From: Trichoplax adhaerens
Taxonomy: Eukaryota > Placozoa > Uniplacotomia > Trichoplacea > Trichoplacidae
Direction: 5' to 3'
Assembly: GCF_000150275.1 (NCBI RefSeq)
Contig: NW_002060949.1
Coordinates: 209,861 to 273,860, forward strand
DNA: 64,000 bases
Part shown: piece after piece, positions 13,768-26,200 of the stretch
Layout of the letters: each line of letters opens with the position of its first letter
Position numbering within the stretch: the first letter of the stretch is position 1
Made by a program: the position numbers and the translations under genes
Notes under the pieces: generated by a model
What the model was told of the DNA's origin: nothing
Seen by the model: only the letters and a program-made list of their open reading frames with translations
The model's database searches: none

Positions 13768-16700
13768 ATGGAGACGAAAGTGGAGGATATAGAAAATGTA
13801 CCGACCAACGTTGTAGAGTCATCCGGGAGATCTGATATGGTTCATAGCATAAAACTGCATGATCAGGTATGGCTGTTCAGTCGATCGAGACCTGTGTATC
13901 ACTCTCACAGGTCGCTTTGGTCACTCACATTTATTATTGTAACTAGTGATGGATTGAGTGATAATCGTCGCCAGCAGTAGAATAAACCAATCTATAGCAC
14001 AAAATAGTAAAGAAATCTTATCTTGGTTATCTGAACGGATGCTTACGTGCTTACAGCAGTTCTTGATCGTCATTTACGGAATCTGCGTTGCTTTACTCGT
14101 ACTAGACGCAAAATGCAGTATGACTATAGGAGCATCTCTGATTACTGTTGACACTAAAAAAGGTCCCAACATGCAGTCGATCTGTCGCTCAAGAGGCAAG
14201 GAAGGATACAGACTATCTTTGAAACTTGTAAACGCATTACTCTACTCTGATTGGTATTAAGATTTCTGTTTACTTTACAAATCTACGGTAATAATTATTG
14301 CACAATTATTTGTAATAAATTACGGTACGCGTATCGCAATTTACATACGAATATTGTAATTCGTTACTTGCTACTTTATATTTCTATTCCGTATCTTTAG
14401 AATTCTGTAAACTGCCAAGTAATCGCATTATTTTACATTAGCTTTAGTGTATATAGGCATTTCATATACTGTATTGGCAAAGATTATTACCTTGCTGATC
14501 TGTACAGTATTAAAGCCCAAAGCCTACGATACACAATATCGCCTAATGAATTGCAAATACTTTCTGGTAACGGACTAAACACTCTATCCGTTCATTGAGC
14601 TCACCAAACATAGTACTGTATCAGTATGTCCACAAGGCATATCATTAGTCATATAGCTCAGCATTATTTTTACCAAGGCTTAATACAGTACTATAAGAGT
14701 TGATTGTACTTGAACTACATGTATCATTGTTGTATGTCCGCTTGTCCACTTGTTGGCATCGTTCTTCATAATTATAGTGAAAAGAGTGGAGGACAAGTTA
14801 ATATCTTTGAAGAACATGGTGTTACGTGCTGTTATATATTATTATTGTCGGAATTTAAAAAAGATTGAAATAGACTGTATCATGTAAAGTATGTAGTTTT
14901 CTAAAAATAAAAACACATTCGATTAATTAGAATTAATCGAGTGCGTTTTTATTTTTAGGAAGTTACTATTAAAAGATATTCTTAACTACTTTTTATCTGG
15001 TTGTTCATTCAAATTTCGAGATAAAGAATTACATACAATATTGTTATAATTGCCACTGTAACAGATGGTACTGGTGAAAGTAATATCGAAGGATCAATTT
15101 CCGGACGCCACATGGGTAGACCTGCGACTCCTAGAAAATCATAAACTTGCGTCTATAGTAGACACCAAGGTATGGGTGCAATTAATTTTAGAGTGATTAA
15201 AGGAATCGTTTTTACTGTTGTTAATGCGCATTACCAACATGAATGAATTACTTAATTAGTTTTCTTGACTTTGTAATGGTAAATCTGGAAACTAGATTAG
15301 TCTTATTCTTAGGGATAACAAAATATCAGCTTGTAGCTAATTTTTGAAGTTCGATACATACTCTTAACTTAGATAATTGCATCATTATTGTAATGAGATT
15401 AATATTATACTTTAGACTAGAGAGGGTTACCATAAAATTTATCGTGTCTTATTAACTATATTTTTTATATCTATTGACACTGTCATTGTTTCTATTTTTA
15501 TTAATTAAAGTAAGTTTGAACAGCGCTAACAGTATTATTATGAAATTACTGTATCTTTTTAAGATGAATGATCAGGAGGATGAGGATGGAAAACAATCTA
15601 CGGATCAATCTCAACGTCAGCTTGTATGCCTACGTTGCGAACAAGTTCTTGAAAACTGCACTTTATCAGCTTTCCAGACGCATTGTTGGAATAAGATTAA
15701 AGCATTAAGAAATGTCAGTTTAAATTTTATATCGAATAATTTATTTCAGAGATGGTTATTCCTCTATTCTTTTTAAGAGCACAACGTAGTAGTCTATAAC
15801 TGAAATAATGCGCTAACAATTTAAATTCCTGTATTTCAATAGGGCTATTTGCAGAATGAGATACGCTGGTTTGTGAAACACATATCAGATGAACATTACC
15901 GAAAGCTGGATATTTTCACCGAAGTAACAGCTGAACAGTCAGGTCTATCTGCATTCAGCCTCAAACAGCGTGCGAAAATAGTTACTGAATTACAAGAAAT
16001 AGTTACTGAAGTTATAAGCGGTAAATAAACTAATACTGTGGACGTGAAATAGGAACAGTGTTAATCAAGTTTTTACACCGTTATTGTAGATATAAAGTAT
16101 AATCGAAAACATATTTCATAATTTACTTTTTTGAAACAATAGACTGTATCTTAACTGCATACGGCTCCTCTTACACTGGAATTGGATTTAAAACAGCTTC
16201 AATAGATATTATGGCATCTTCGATAGAGGCTAGTTAATGTTACTGTATTGAAATTATCTATAACACTACATGATGACAACATATCTTTTATAAGATTACA
16301 AAGCTAATCGTATGCCTTGCAAACATAAGTAATAATTTGTTGATTATAAATCTTATTATTCTTAATACAGTTTTGCGATCGTGATAGTCTCATTGTGGAA
16401 ATTAAAAAAATCTTAGAAGATAATGCAGGTAAGTATTTATATCGCATATTTGATTCGTAGATAATTTAACTTAATAATGACAATATTGCTTCAGTATAAA
16501 AAGAATAGAACATCCTTCACTGAACGCAAATACATATAATGCCTAAATGATGATGATAATGTTTGTTAGATATTTACACGAGATTGACTATTGACGTTGA
16601 AGAATATCGACCAGTTATCAATGTTATTCATAAGGCGACTAAAATTGGAATCATAATTGATACCGGCAAATCATTAGTGAGGATATAATATATTATATTT

Positions 16701-19700
16701 TTCATAGTATGCTTCATTGTCGTAGTATTAATCGTGGATGTTGAAATTTGGTTACTATTTATAAAGTCTACTATGCAGGATACCTTGATAGCGACGTACT
16801 GTAAGATTGATAGTCGTACTAGGCAACTAGGAGTGGTACTCAGAAAATGGGCAAGGGTGAGTGGTGTACTACGTGTCCTTGAACATGACTTGTTAAGTAT
16901 GTTATAAACTCATTATCATCGCTTCTGCTTGTTACAGGTTTGTGGAATTGATAGGCCTAATGAAGGTGGATTGCATCCTGGTGCTCTTATCATAATGCTT
17001 ATTTATTATCTTCAACGTTGTACTCCGCCAGTATTGCCTGTTTTACATGAGGTCAATAAAGTAGTATACATATAGGCTGGTATTATACTGTTTTCGATTT
17101 CTTTCTTTGCTAATCTGTCATCTGAAATATAGCTTGCGTCGGATGATCAATCAAAAAATTTTAATTACGAAATAGATGGTGTTCCGTTTATTTACTTTAA
17201 TGATATTGATACATTGGTAGGTATTAACCGACTTAAGATACGATATTTTCTTACAATTAAGATAATCTCTGTGTACTACTTACTACAAAAAGTTTCACAC
17301 GTAAAATCTACCTGATTTTATTTATTATCTTATCTTTTTATTAATTTAGGATGATATATGGCAATCTGACAATGAAAAGAGTATTGGACAACTTTGGCTA
17401 GGGTTTTTTACGTTAGTAATGCTTACAGATATGATCTTTGTAAATATTGTACTGTAATAAAGTAACATTTTGTTACTAATCAGTCCTTCATCTTTGCCAC
17501 AAACCAGATTTTATTCATTAGACTACGGGATTAGCCGTAACGTTGTCTGTATAACCTCAAAATCAACAATTACACGAAGAATGAGAAAATGGGAAGCAAA
17601 CAGTTTTGCTATCGAAAGTACGTCAGTGATTCAGTTTCGATAAAACCAGTTGATACACCTATTTTATGTCCAATATGACCATGATTGTATTTGCAACATG
17701 CAGTATGATAAAATTATTATATCGTGTTTGCGACAAACAAGACTGGCAATAAATATAGCACTGATGCAGTTGTAAATACTTGTGAATGTACTGTTTAATT
17801 GAAAGTATTACAAAGGTAAGCCATCTACTGATGTAATGATATAGTAATAATTATTAATGAATAGGTCCATTTGGAAACCGCCATAATTGTGGTAAAACCG
17901 TTACAACACGACAAGGTGAGTTAATTTATTAGCAAACTGCTCGTTTATTAAATCTGGTTAAAAGTTTTACTAATATTTATAAATTATATGTTAGCTCGCA
18001 AATTTATAGTAGATAGATTGCTTCTTACTGTATTTTATTTTGGAAGAATACCACCTGGTCTAATTAATAAGCGTAAGTACTTCCAATCTATTGAATATAT
18101 GAGTTGAGTTTTATACGTAATGTTACTGTATTTTTGTTTCTGGTATGCAACTGAACTGTGACATAACTATTTTAGTAATTGAATGTCCGAAGCAGTTCGA
18201 ATGGTTATCTGACTCGTCGAAAATTACCGATACCTTCCAATTAGAAAAGATCTTTGTTTCAGGGACACATGTTTGTACTATATACTCGTATCTAGTATTA
18301 CAATATATTGTTAAAGATTTCATTTTATCTATCGACTAATTATCTACGTACATTTCAGGAAATGCCCCTTCGCTGTCCGAGTTGTGATGGTAATCATCGA
18401 AAAGACGTATGTATAGTTTAGTTAAGTTACAGTTTTAGTTGATAAAATGAAGCCACTATTTGTAAATCAATTTTGTCTATGTAAGCCCTTGGGTAAGTTG
18501 ATATTGACTCCTAACTTACATAAAATTATTTCTCGTCAACAAATGTTGTATTTTTCTGACTATGCGTCACAATGCCTGGTATAGTATGTTTATTAAAAAA
18601 TGGTAGTACATTATTAGTAACCACTTATCATCTCTGGATTTGTTACGTAAACTTCAGTTATAGCAGTGATCTATTCAAGAGCTCTGATGTTGATGTACTC
18701 GTAATTAATGATGACAAAGACTTCTTAAAATACTGCACAAATGAATTATTAATTAAATGAGTGAATATAAATTGACACCTTAAAACATCTTACTCATATG
18801 GCGATCCTATATTTTAAATATGATAAGTCACGTATTATGTTAATTGCTATAGATCAAAGTATCAAACCCAGTTGTTATCCACAATTAAGATGTTATCTTC
18901 GGCAGTAATATTCGAAATGTTATTCATCTATATCTTTATAATCGTTATAAATAAACGGTAAATATAACCTATGAATTAATTATACCAAAACGATTTATTT
19001 TTGTTTATAGAATTGTCCAGAAAGTATTAGTACTTTAAATCCTTTACCGGAAATGAATATTGATTATCTGAGGGCTATAGATGAATTTTGTTACTACGTA
19101 AAAGGTAAGCAATACAGTAATTAAGTTGGCATAATTTGAAGCCGTTATTTATGGTATGTCATCTTAGCACTAAAGTTATTTTCTTTCCTTTTATTCTTAG
19201 ATTATTACGCGATGTCAGCCGAGGAAAAACAGTTTCGAGAAGAAATTCTTCATCGCGTAACCAAAGCTATGCAAGCTATCTTTCCAGGTGAAAATAGAGC
19301 GGTCTTATATCTTATCTACCATTTTGCACCACAAATGAAATTTTTGTAACCGAGTGATATATGTATCTTTACTAAATAAGAGGCAACATTGCACCTGTTT
19401 GGATCGTCAAAAAATGGGTTTGGAACCAAACAGTCAGATGTAGATATGTGTATGATGATACCTGACGACAGCTTGAACTGTCTCGATGTATGTAATTACC
19501 AATTTTCGTTATACGAGTAAATGAAACAGCTTCGTAATTATATGTTTGTGACAAACATTGCTAGGAAAAATTACGTGGCCAAGAAGCTATTAGACGTATA
19601 GCGAAGCAGTTACGTAAGAAGTCTAGAGGTTAGTTACTTATTTTGAACTTAGTATATTATCCTTTGTTGTTTTATTAAAGTTTTTTATTAACATAACCAG

Positions 19701-22043
19701 ATTTTGCAAAAGTACAAGATATATCTCGTGCAACAGTTCCGATAGTAAAATTTTATGATGTAAGACGGTATGTAAATCCTACATGTTCGCTTAATAGGTA
19801 AGTTACTAGTATTTTAAAACTTTAATAGAGTTTTTTTTCGCTACAGGAAGTTATCGTGTGATATTAGTTACCAAAATGCTTTGGTTTGTATTTATTACTG
19901 ATACACAATTAGTTGATTTATTCCTTGTGAAAGATTTAATCTAATGGAATCCTATTATATAATTATCACTTTTGTAGGCTGTACATAACACAAATCTTTT
20001 GGCAAGTTATGGTAGCCTTGATGATCGGATTCCAATTCTTGTTTTAGTTCTTAAATTAATAGCCAAGGTACAATTAATATAAAGTTTTCTTAGATATAAA
20101 GATTCTTAGTTGTCGCAAATAACTACCTATGTTTAATTTGCAAAGGCTTGCGACATCGGAGATGCATCGAGAGGCAGTTTGAGTTCGTATGCCCATACGT
20201 TGATGATGATTTACTTTCTACAACATTGTGATCCCCCAGTTTTACCTGTACTGCAGGAGGTACTGTGCTTTAAATGCTACTTAGCTATCACAGATATAAT
20301 TACTTTTTATTAACAATAAGATTATGTTAGTTACATGATGGAGATAAACCAGAGCAAACGGTAGAGAATTGGAATGTTTGGTTTCAAGAAGATCGCGAAA
20401 CAATCGTAAGGGAACATAAGCAGCTTATATTTGATAGCATTAGGTAATGACTGCTATTATATAGTTTCATATTTATTTACAGCGAAAATGGTCGGGCTTT
20501 GGAAAGAATAAAGAAAGTGTTGGCTCTTTATTATTAAAATTTTACCGGTATTACACCGAAACCTTTAATTTTACTACTGACGTCATAGCAATACGACAAT
20601 TTGATCCGATGACGAAATTGAATAAGGGATGGTACACAAAATTTATAGCAATTGAAGGTATGATAAAGTTTTTATATTTACCTATGAAGTTGAAATTTCA
20701 ATTTTGATGACTTTAAAATCATCCAATAGATCCATTTGATTTAAAACATAATCTTGGGAGAGGCCTACAACGGAAAAGTATGCACGTATTTATATTATCT
20801 GGCAATATAATCACTAGTATCTAATAGCGCATGGATCACTATAGAATAGTGAATAATAATGCGTATACTCTTTCTGTATGGTATAGTGAATTCTTATATC
20901 AAAAGTGTATTACGCAATTGCCGAACAATATTTGGAACTCCGCAACCTATACAGCATCACTTCATGGTATAGATTCTAATGTTCTGTTGTAAATTATTTA
21001 TAAAGATGTTGACGCTATATTCTTCTTTAACCCTGTTCAGGATCATTTTCTTAATCTATCTAAGCTAACCAATGGTAAAAAATCTCCAGATCAAAATCGG
21101 TGCTTCAATTGCGGCTTTATTGGACATCGAAGGAAGGATTGTCCTAAGAGTCGTAAGTTTGCTATCGATTAAAGGTCCCATCTCGTATTTTTTTTGTGGT
21201 TAGATATTACCAATTAACGTAGGAGGACGTTGAAAAGTATTACTATTATTACATATAGGTAATTTCAGAGAACAGACTCAGGGGCTTCCTGCGCATAGAG
21301 ATAATTCACCTAAAATGCTAGCACAAGCTTTTAATGTACTGAAAATCAATGAGAATGGAAAGCCGAAGCAAGGAGATGCAAAATTTTCCCAGGCAAATTC
21401 CTTATGGCAGCAACAGAACGTACAGACTGGCCCGGTGGCAATGCCAAATGTTCAATGGCAGCATAATCCTAAGATTCCAGTTTATATGGAGATGCCAATT
21501 CTATTAAACAATGGAGGTGTTATGAATACAATATCTAAAATGCCTTATTACCCTTACGCTCCATTCAATATGCATCAGCATACTTTGAATGCTAATAATG
21601 CGTATCAGCTAAATCCCTACAGCAATTTTAAAAATTATCATGTTGTAAGCCCTACAAATGTATCATCCAATGAAACTACTGTGAATGACAACATGAGTGA
21701 TTATGAGTGTAAAAGCTCAATACCAGAGAAATTGGAGGCTCATGGAAGTGTCGAATCTTACACCGAGACTGAACTGGATAGTAAGCCTTCAACAAGTAAT
21801 CAACAGAATCAATCAATACAGAAAGAGTCTAACAGTAGGGGGCAGCAGCAGTATGATGAACACAAACATCGTAGGTATCCACCAATATTTCACCATACTA
21901 CCCATGAAATGCCACCAAATGACGTTGAGAATTTGAGTACAATTAAGAAAAGTACAGATCTTACATGGCAACAGGGACGATTAATTGACGAAATAGGTCG
22001 TTCTCGAAAGAAAAATCGGATAAGAAAACCGAAAGCAAATTAA
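13768..22043 (+). CDS. TUT4: TUT4/TUT7-like terminal uridylyltransferase, 30 exons, complete
   Basis: Known TUT4/7 enzymes add uridines to 3' ends of mRNA and pre-let-7 in the cytoplasm. Exons: 13768-13866, 15065-15169, 15564-15713, 15843-16020, 16143-16228, 16371-16428, 16570-16676, 16779-16856, 16938-17051, 17133-17216, 17350-17411, 17508-17617, 17865-17915, 17995-18072, 18176-18270, 18359-18406, 19011-19104, 19201-19287, 19381-19487, 19565-19628, 19701-19767, 19847-19883, 19978-20067, 20146-20259, 20331-20405, 20483-20657, 20730-20777, 20887-20966, 21041-21152, 21259-22043. They join in frame to 1145 residues. Order: CxxC finger-like segment (CLRCEQVLENC, about 85-95); degenerate nucleotidyltransferase copy (AYGSSYTGIGF, then LGQLW-like IGQLWLGFF and AIESPF, about 180-450); CCHC knuckle CPSCDGNHRKDNC (about 491-503); active copy (LFGSSKNGFG, SDVDM, LSCDISYQN, DIGDASRGSLSSYA, AIEDPFDLKHNLG, about 510-845); second CCHC knuckle CFNCGFIGHRRKDC; Gln/Asn-rich tail to the end. 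The three catalytic Asp are present only in the second copy. One intron (16229-16370) needs a GC donor. Confidence 0.92.
13867..15064. other. Large first intron of TUT4/7
   Basis: A 1.2-kb GT-AG intron. It contains a 100-codon open stretch (13958-14260) that begins with a near-cognate ATT start and matches no family I know; I treat it as chance. It also holds a long-armed inverted repeat at 14901-14958. Confidence 0.6.
14901..14958. repeat. Long-armed inverted repeat (28-bp arms, 2-bp centre)
   Basis: Arm 1 is 14901-14928 and arm 2 is 14931-14958; 26 of 28 positions are complementary. The two mismatches are A:C on the plus strand and would be G:U wobbles in RNA copied from the minus strand, so a minus-strand transcript could pair along its whole length. 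It lies in the first intron of TUT4/7. It may be a small foldback element or a recent palindromic duplication. Confidence 0.75.
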
Positions 22044-22599
22044 TTAAAGAAACTAATAGCCCTTTCTTTAGTGCTTGTAAATTATTACCAGTGGTAATCT
22101 TTTATCTCTGTCCTTAAAATCTACTGCATATGAGATTAGCCATTCTAACGTAAATGGTATTCATCTATTTGAAATATAATTACTGAAAATGGAAATCTTG
22201 GTTACAATTAAATCGTCTACATTATTATATATAGGTTACATGACGCCTTTCTTTCAATTGTGTACGATATACTGGCAATCTATTTATTAATGGCTAGCTG
22301 ATAATCATCAGCTATACAGAATACGCATTCTTGTCATGATTAAAGTAAACGTAGATACGTATAAACAATTAAATGTATCGATCATTTATTCCCTCCTTTT
22401 TTATACATGTACTTTATCCCTGAATTGACTATGCTGTTCTTGACATTTTATTTACTATATTCTATTTCATGTTTCAAATTGAATAAATATCTACGTTTAT
22501 ACTTATTTCTACACTCATTTGATTTTACTCCGATATAGTTATGAAAAATCCTCTTAAATTGAAACCAATTTATTTTACTCGTACATTACTATTCTTTTC
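22044..22599. other. TUT4/7 3' UTR and flank
   Basis: AT-rich sequence after the stop codon, with AATAAA at 22482-22487 as the likely poly(A) signal. No protein is supported. Confidence 0.5.
22482..22487 (+). terminator. Candidate poly(A) signal of TUT4/7
   Basis: AATAAA about 440 bp after the stop codon, followed by a T-rich stretch. Confidence 0.5.
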
Positions 22600-23235
22600 G
22601 TACAGTACAACAGTGAAGGTTGATAATACAGTATACAGATACAGTACAGTAAGTGTTTGTGTTCTCAACGCTATACTGTACGCCGAGTGTACTGTACACT
22701 GTACATTAGTGTACTGTACGGTACAATATGTAATAATGTACGATACTGTACAGTACAGTACTAATACAAATTTTTTGTGTACAGTACACTATGTACTGTA
22801 CTGTACAATATACTGTAATCCGTTTCCTTCGATACTGTACGTTTGAATGGTAAAAACTAAAAACTTTAAGTAAAACGCTTAAGAAAGACCAATCGTTATG
22901 AACCTTCCTATACACATACAGTAAGTCTCTGTAAGTCTCTTATTAAATTGAAATTGATGCAAAAATTGTAATATCGAATGTATGGGATCACGCGTACAGT
23001 ACTGTACTGTACGTTCGTGTGTAAAAACACAGCCAACTACAGTACAAATTACAGGTTTTCACTGTACCACTGTCACCACACAAAGACACTGTACTGTACT
23101 GTACAGTACAGTACTGTAATTTACAAATAATATACTGTAGTAATTTGTACTAATGTCAGCCTCTGGTACAGTACCTAAATTCTGAATTTTCCATGACTGT
23201 TCTGTACTGTGCAGTGCCGTACCGTACCGTATTTC
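22600..23235. repeat. TACTGTACAGTA-type palindromic motif cluster D
   Basis: Two groups, about 22600-22840 and 22993-23235, hold many copies of GTACTGTAC, TACAGTACAGTA and variants with CC or GG (GTACCGTACCGTA near 23219-23231). The cluster ends about 60 bp before the PPWD1 start codon. Open frames of 69 and 101 codons that cross it on both strands arise from the repeat. Confidence 0.75.
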
Positions 23236-23290
23236 ACCGCGCTTTACAAACTAGAAGCATTCTCCGCGTATTAGCGTGAAAGAAGAAGCC

Positions 23291-26200
23291 ATGGCAAACG
23301 TAGCTGAAAAGCGTACAGCTGAAGATTCTGACGATGAAGTCATTGGCCCTATGCCTAGTTTAGCTGCTAAACCAAATAGTAAAAGAGTTAAAGGTTTGGT
23401 ATTCTGCACAATCTCAAGGATTTATAAACTTTCTTTACATTGAAAGACGAACACTACCTTTTTTGATTTGGGTGCAATAACAGGCTGTACTTCTTTTTAT
23501 TCTATCTCCAGTCTTGAAATTTGAGCATCTATACTTGGCCAATTTACCCTCTGCCGAATCGTACGAGAAGAGCTTAATGCATCGAGATGTAATTAATAAT
23601 GTTTTGATAACGAGGTAACGACCAGCTAATAGTGTATGAATTTCTTAGCTATACAAGAATAAGTTTCTATGCACTATATTGTAGTGCATAACGATTCTCA
23701 ACGATTGCCCATTTAATAAGAATAATTATTCATTACCATTCGTAGGACGGACTTTGTTGTCACATCCAGCTGTGATGGCCACATCAAATTCTGGAAAAAA
23801 TGTGATGAACTAATTGAATTTGTCAAACATTTTCGTGCTCATAGAGGTCAATAACTAAATTATGCATGTAGCTGCATTCAAGAATGTCATTTTGCAGCTT
23901 CGTTAAGAATATGACCTCGATCAATTGTAACTGATTTGATAGCGATGGAAAAGTTGCTCATTGAGCCAGTTGGAATAGTAGTAAACATGAATATTATAAT
24001 TGTTAACCAATATTATATCAGTAAGAATGAAAGATTAACTTTTCCTTATGTAATCTTTAGAAACCGTTGTTGACATAGCTGCAAGTTGTGATGGACTCTT
24101 AGTTGCCTCTGCCTCGACAGATAAATCTATAAAAATTTTCGACGTTATAAATTTCGGTTTGTTCATATTGAGCAGTACAACGCTATTTAATTATTATAAA
24201 CGTAAAAAGTATACTTCTAATAATTTTGTTGCTGTTAAGCTAAAACTACAGTTTTATGTTGGACAGAATCTGTAGTTACAAGATTATCGTAACGGTAAAA
24301 ATTCTATCAATACTGTACCGTCATTGGTAAAATATAGTACAATAGTATAACAGATTGAGATTGCAGTACGTTTTGGGTCTCTGTTGACAAATGTATTGAT
24401 GCAGCCAAGCGTTATACTATGCATTCTAGTCGTTATCGAAAATATCCTAAGTTGAGGTTAATTATATATTTAGATAGGATGGATACGATAAAAAAATTTC
24501 GTATATATTATACATGTATTGTAAATTTATGCTTTGCGTGCAAATATTTATTATGAGCTGTTGCCTTAAACATTTTCATTCAATTATAAATTTATTGTAG
24601 ATATGATCAATATGCTAAAGCTTTCGTATGTACCTGGTTGCTGTCAGTGGATACATACATCAGATTCTGCGGTTGCCCTAATTGCGTGGTAACTAAAATG
24701 AACAATTTCACTAGCTACCGATTAGAATTTACGTGTATTTATACAGCAGAATTTGATCATATTTTTAGCTGATTATTCATGAGTGTATTATGTAAAACTC
24801 GTATAGTGTAACTTATCTACTAAAACTAACTTATATTCTCAATTTAAAATATGTACAGTTCTGAACGAAGCAATGGAAATATTTACATCTATGATGGTAG
24901 AGGTAATAATGAAGCAATTCAAACCATAACCTTACATTCTAAACCAGTTACCTTTATTGGAGTAAGTAATTGAAATGCAATATGCTATTATATTATGAAT
25001 ACAACCTGAACTGCAATAGCGATAATGTTCCACAAAATCATAGGCTAATATCGTCTGACCTTGTAACAGTATAATAGCGTATTCGACGTAGTGATATCTG
25101 GAGATGAAGCGGGTATGTTAGAATATTGGTCTGGCACCAGCAATGATTTCAAATTTCCAGAAATTCTAGACTTTGAATTCAAAACTGATACGGATTTGTA
25201 TCACTTTGCTATGGTAACGTAAACGATACATTTTATTGTCGATGTGAAATGATAAATTGAATATAACAACTTTGATTACCATCTAGCATAAAACGGTACC
25301 GATGTCTATCTCATTCTCGTCAAATGGAAAATTACTAGCTATTGTTGCTGAAGATCGTACGGTAAACCTGATTTTATTTGAAACCTACGAGATCTCTACT
25401 AGTTTCATCTCGGTACCTATTATCGTCATTAACAGATTTCAGTTTTTCGCTTCCTGAGTGGGAAATTGAAAGTTATATTTAATGAAAAAGTGGATTCATA
25501 TGATAGAGGTCTAAAGGTAGCCTTTTTCGTTTGAAGAAATTAAAAATTAGCGTTGTGGCCATTATTAACTATGCTTGATAGTTTTACAGACACAATTAAA
25601 ATTGCGTTCTTTATTCCATTCAGACTGGATCGCAGCTGCCCAACATGGAAATTAATCGACGCATTGCTGTTGAACGTGACATTGAGAAAGCAGATGGATT
25701 ATCTCATGTAAATGCAAGTAAGTGTTTTTAAAACTATCGCTGCTTGAAGGCCTATGTATTGCTAATGCAATTTATTTATTCAGTTTTTGATGATAGTGGG
25801 CATATGCTAATATACGCAACCATGCTAGGAATTAAAGGTCAGAGGTGTCTACTTATGTAGGTAGCTAAGCAATGATGTTAATGTTATGATATTTTATCTA
25901 CTGAAGTGATGAATTTACAAACAAATACTTGTATCAGAACACTTGGAAAGGTAGCTAACAAATACTAGTAAATTTAATCTTGGTTACTTAGAGTTCGCAT
26001 TGATCAGTTTTGTAAATTCTGGCCATTCTATTAATATGATTGTCATTTCCGGTTTCTTGTAGGCTGAGAATGTGCGATTTCTTAACATTGCTTTATATCA
26101 AAGTAAACCTAAGCAGTCTGGTATATCAATAGTGAGTGCTTTAGATCTTGTATTATGAATGATAAACGTTCGTTGATCATTATACATGTATACGAATACT

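Noticed and set aside
13958-14260. 100-codon open frame in the first TUT4/7 intron
   Set aside because: No recognisable motif, near-cognate ATT start, and flanking exons splice cleanly around it.
22541-22915. Frames of 101 and 69 codons on opposite strands
   Set aside because: Again generated by the palindromic repeat cluster upstream of PPWD1.
505-23235. CRISPR-like or satellite array reading of the TACTGTACAGTA clusters
   Set aside because: There are no constant-length spacers or long head-to-tail monomers; copies are irregularly spaced and this is animal DNA.
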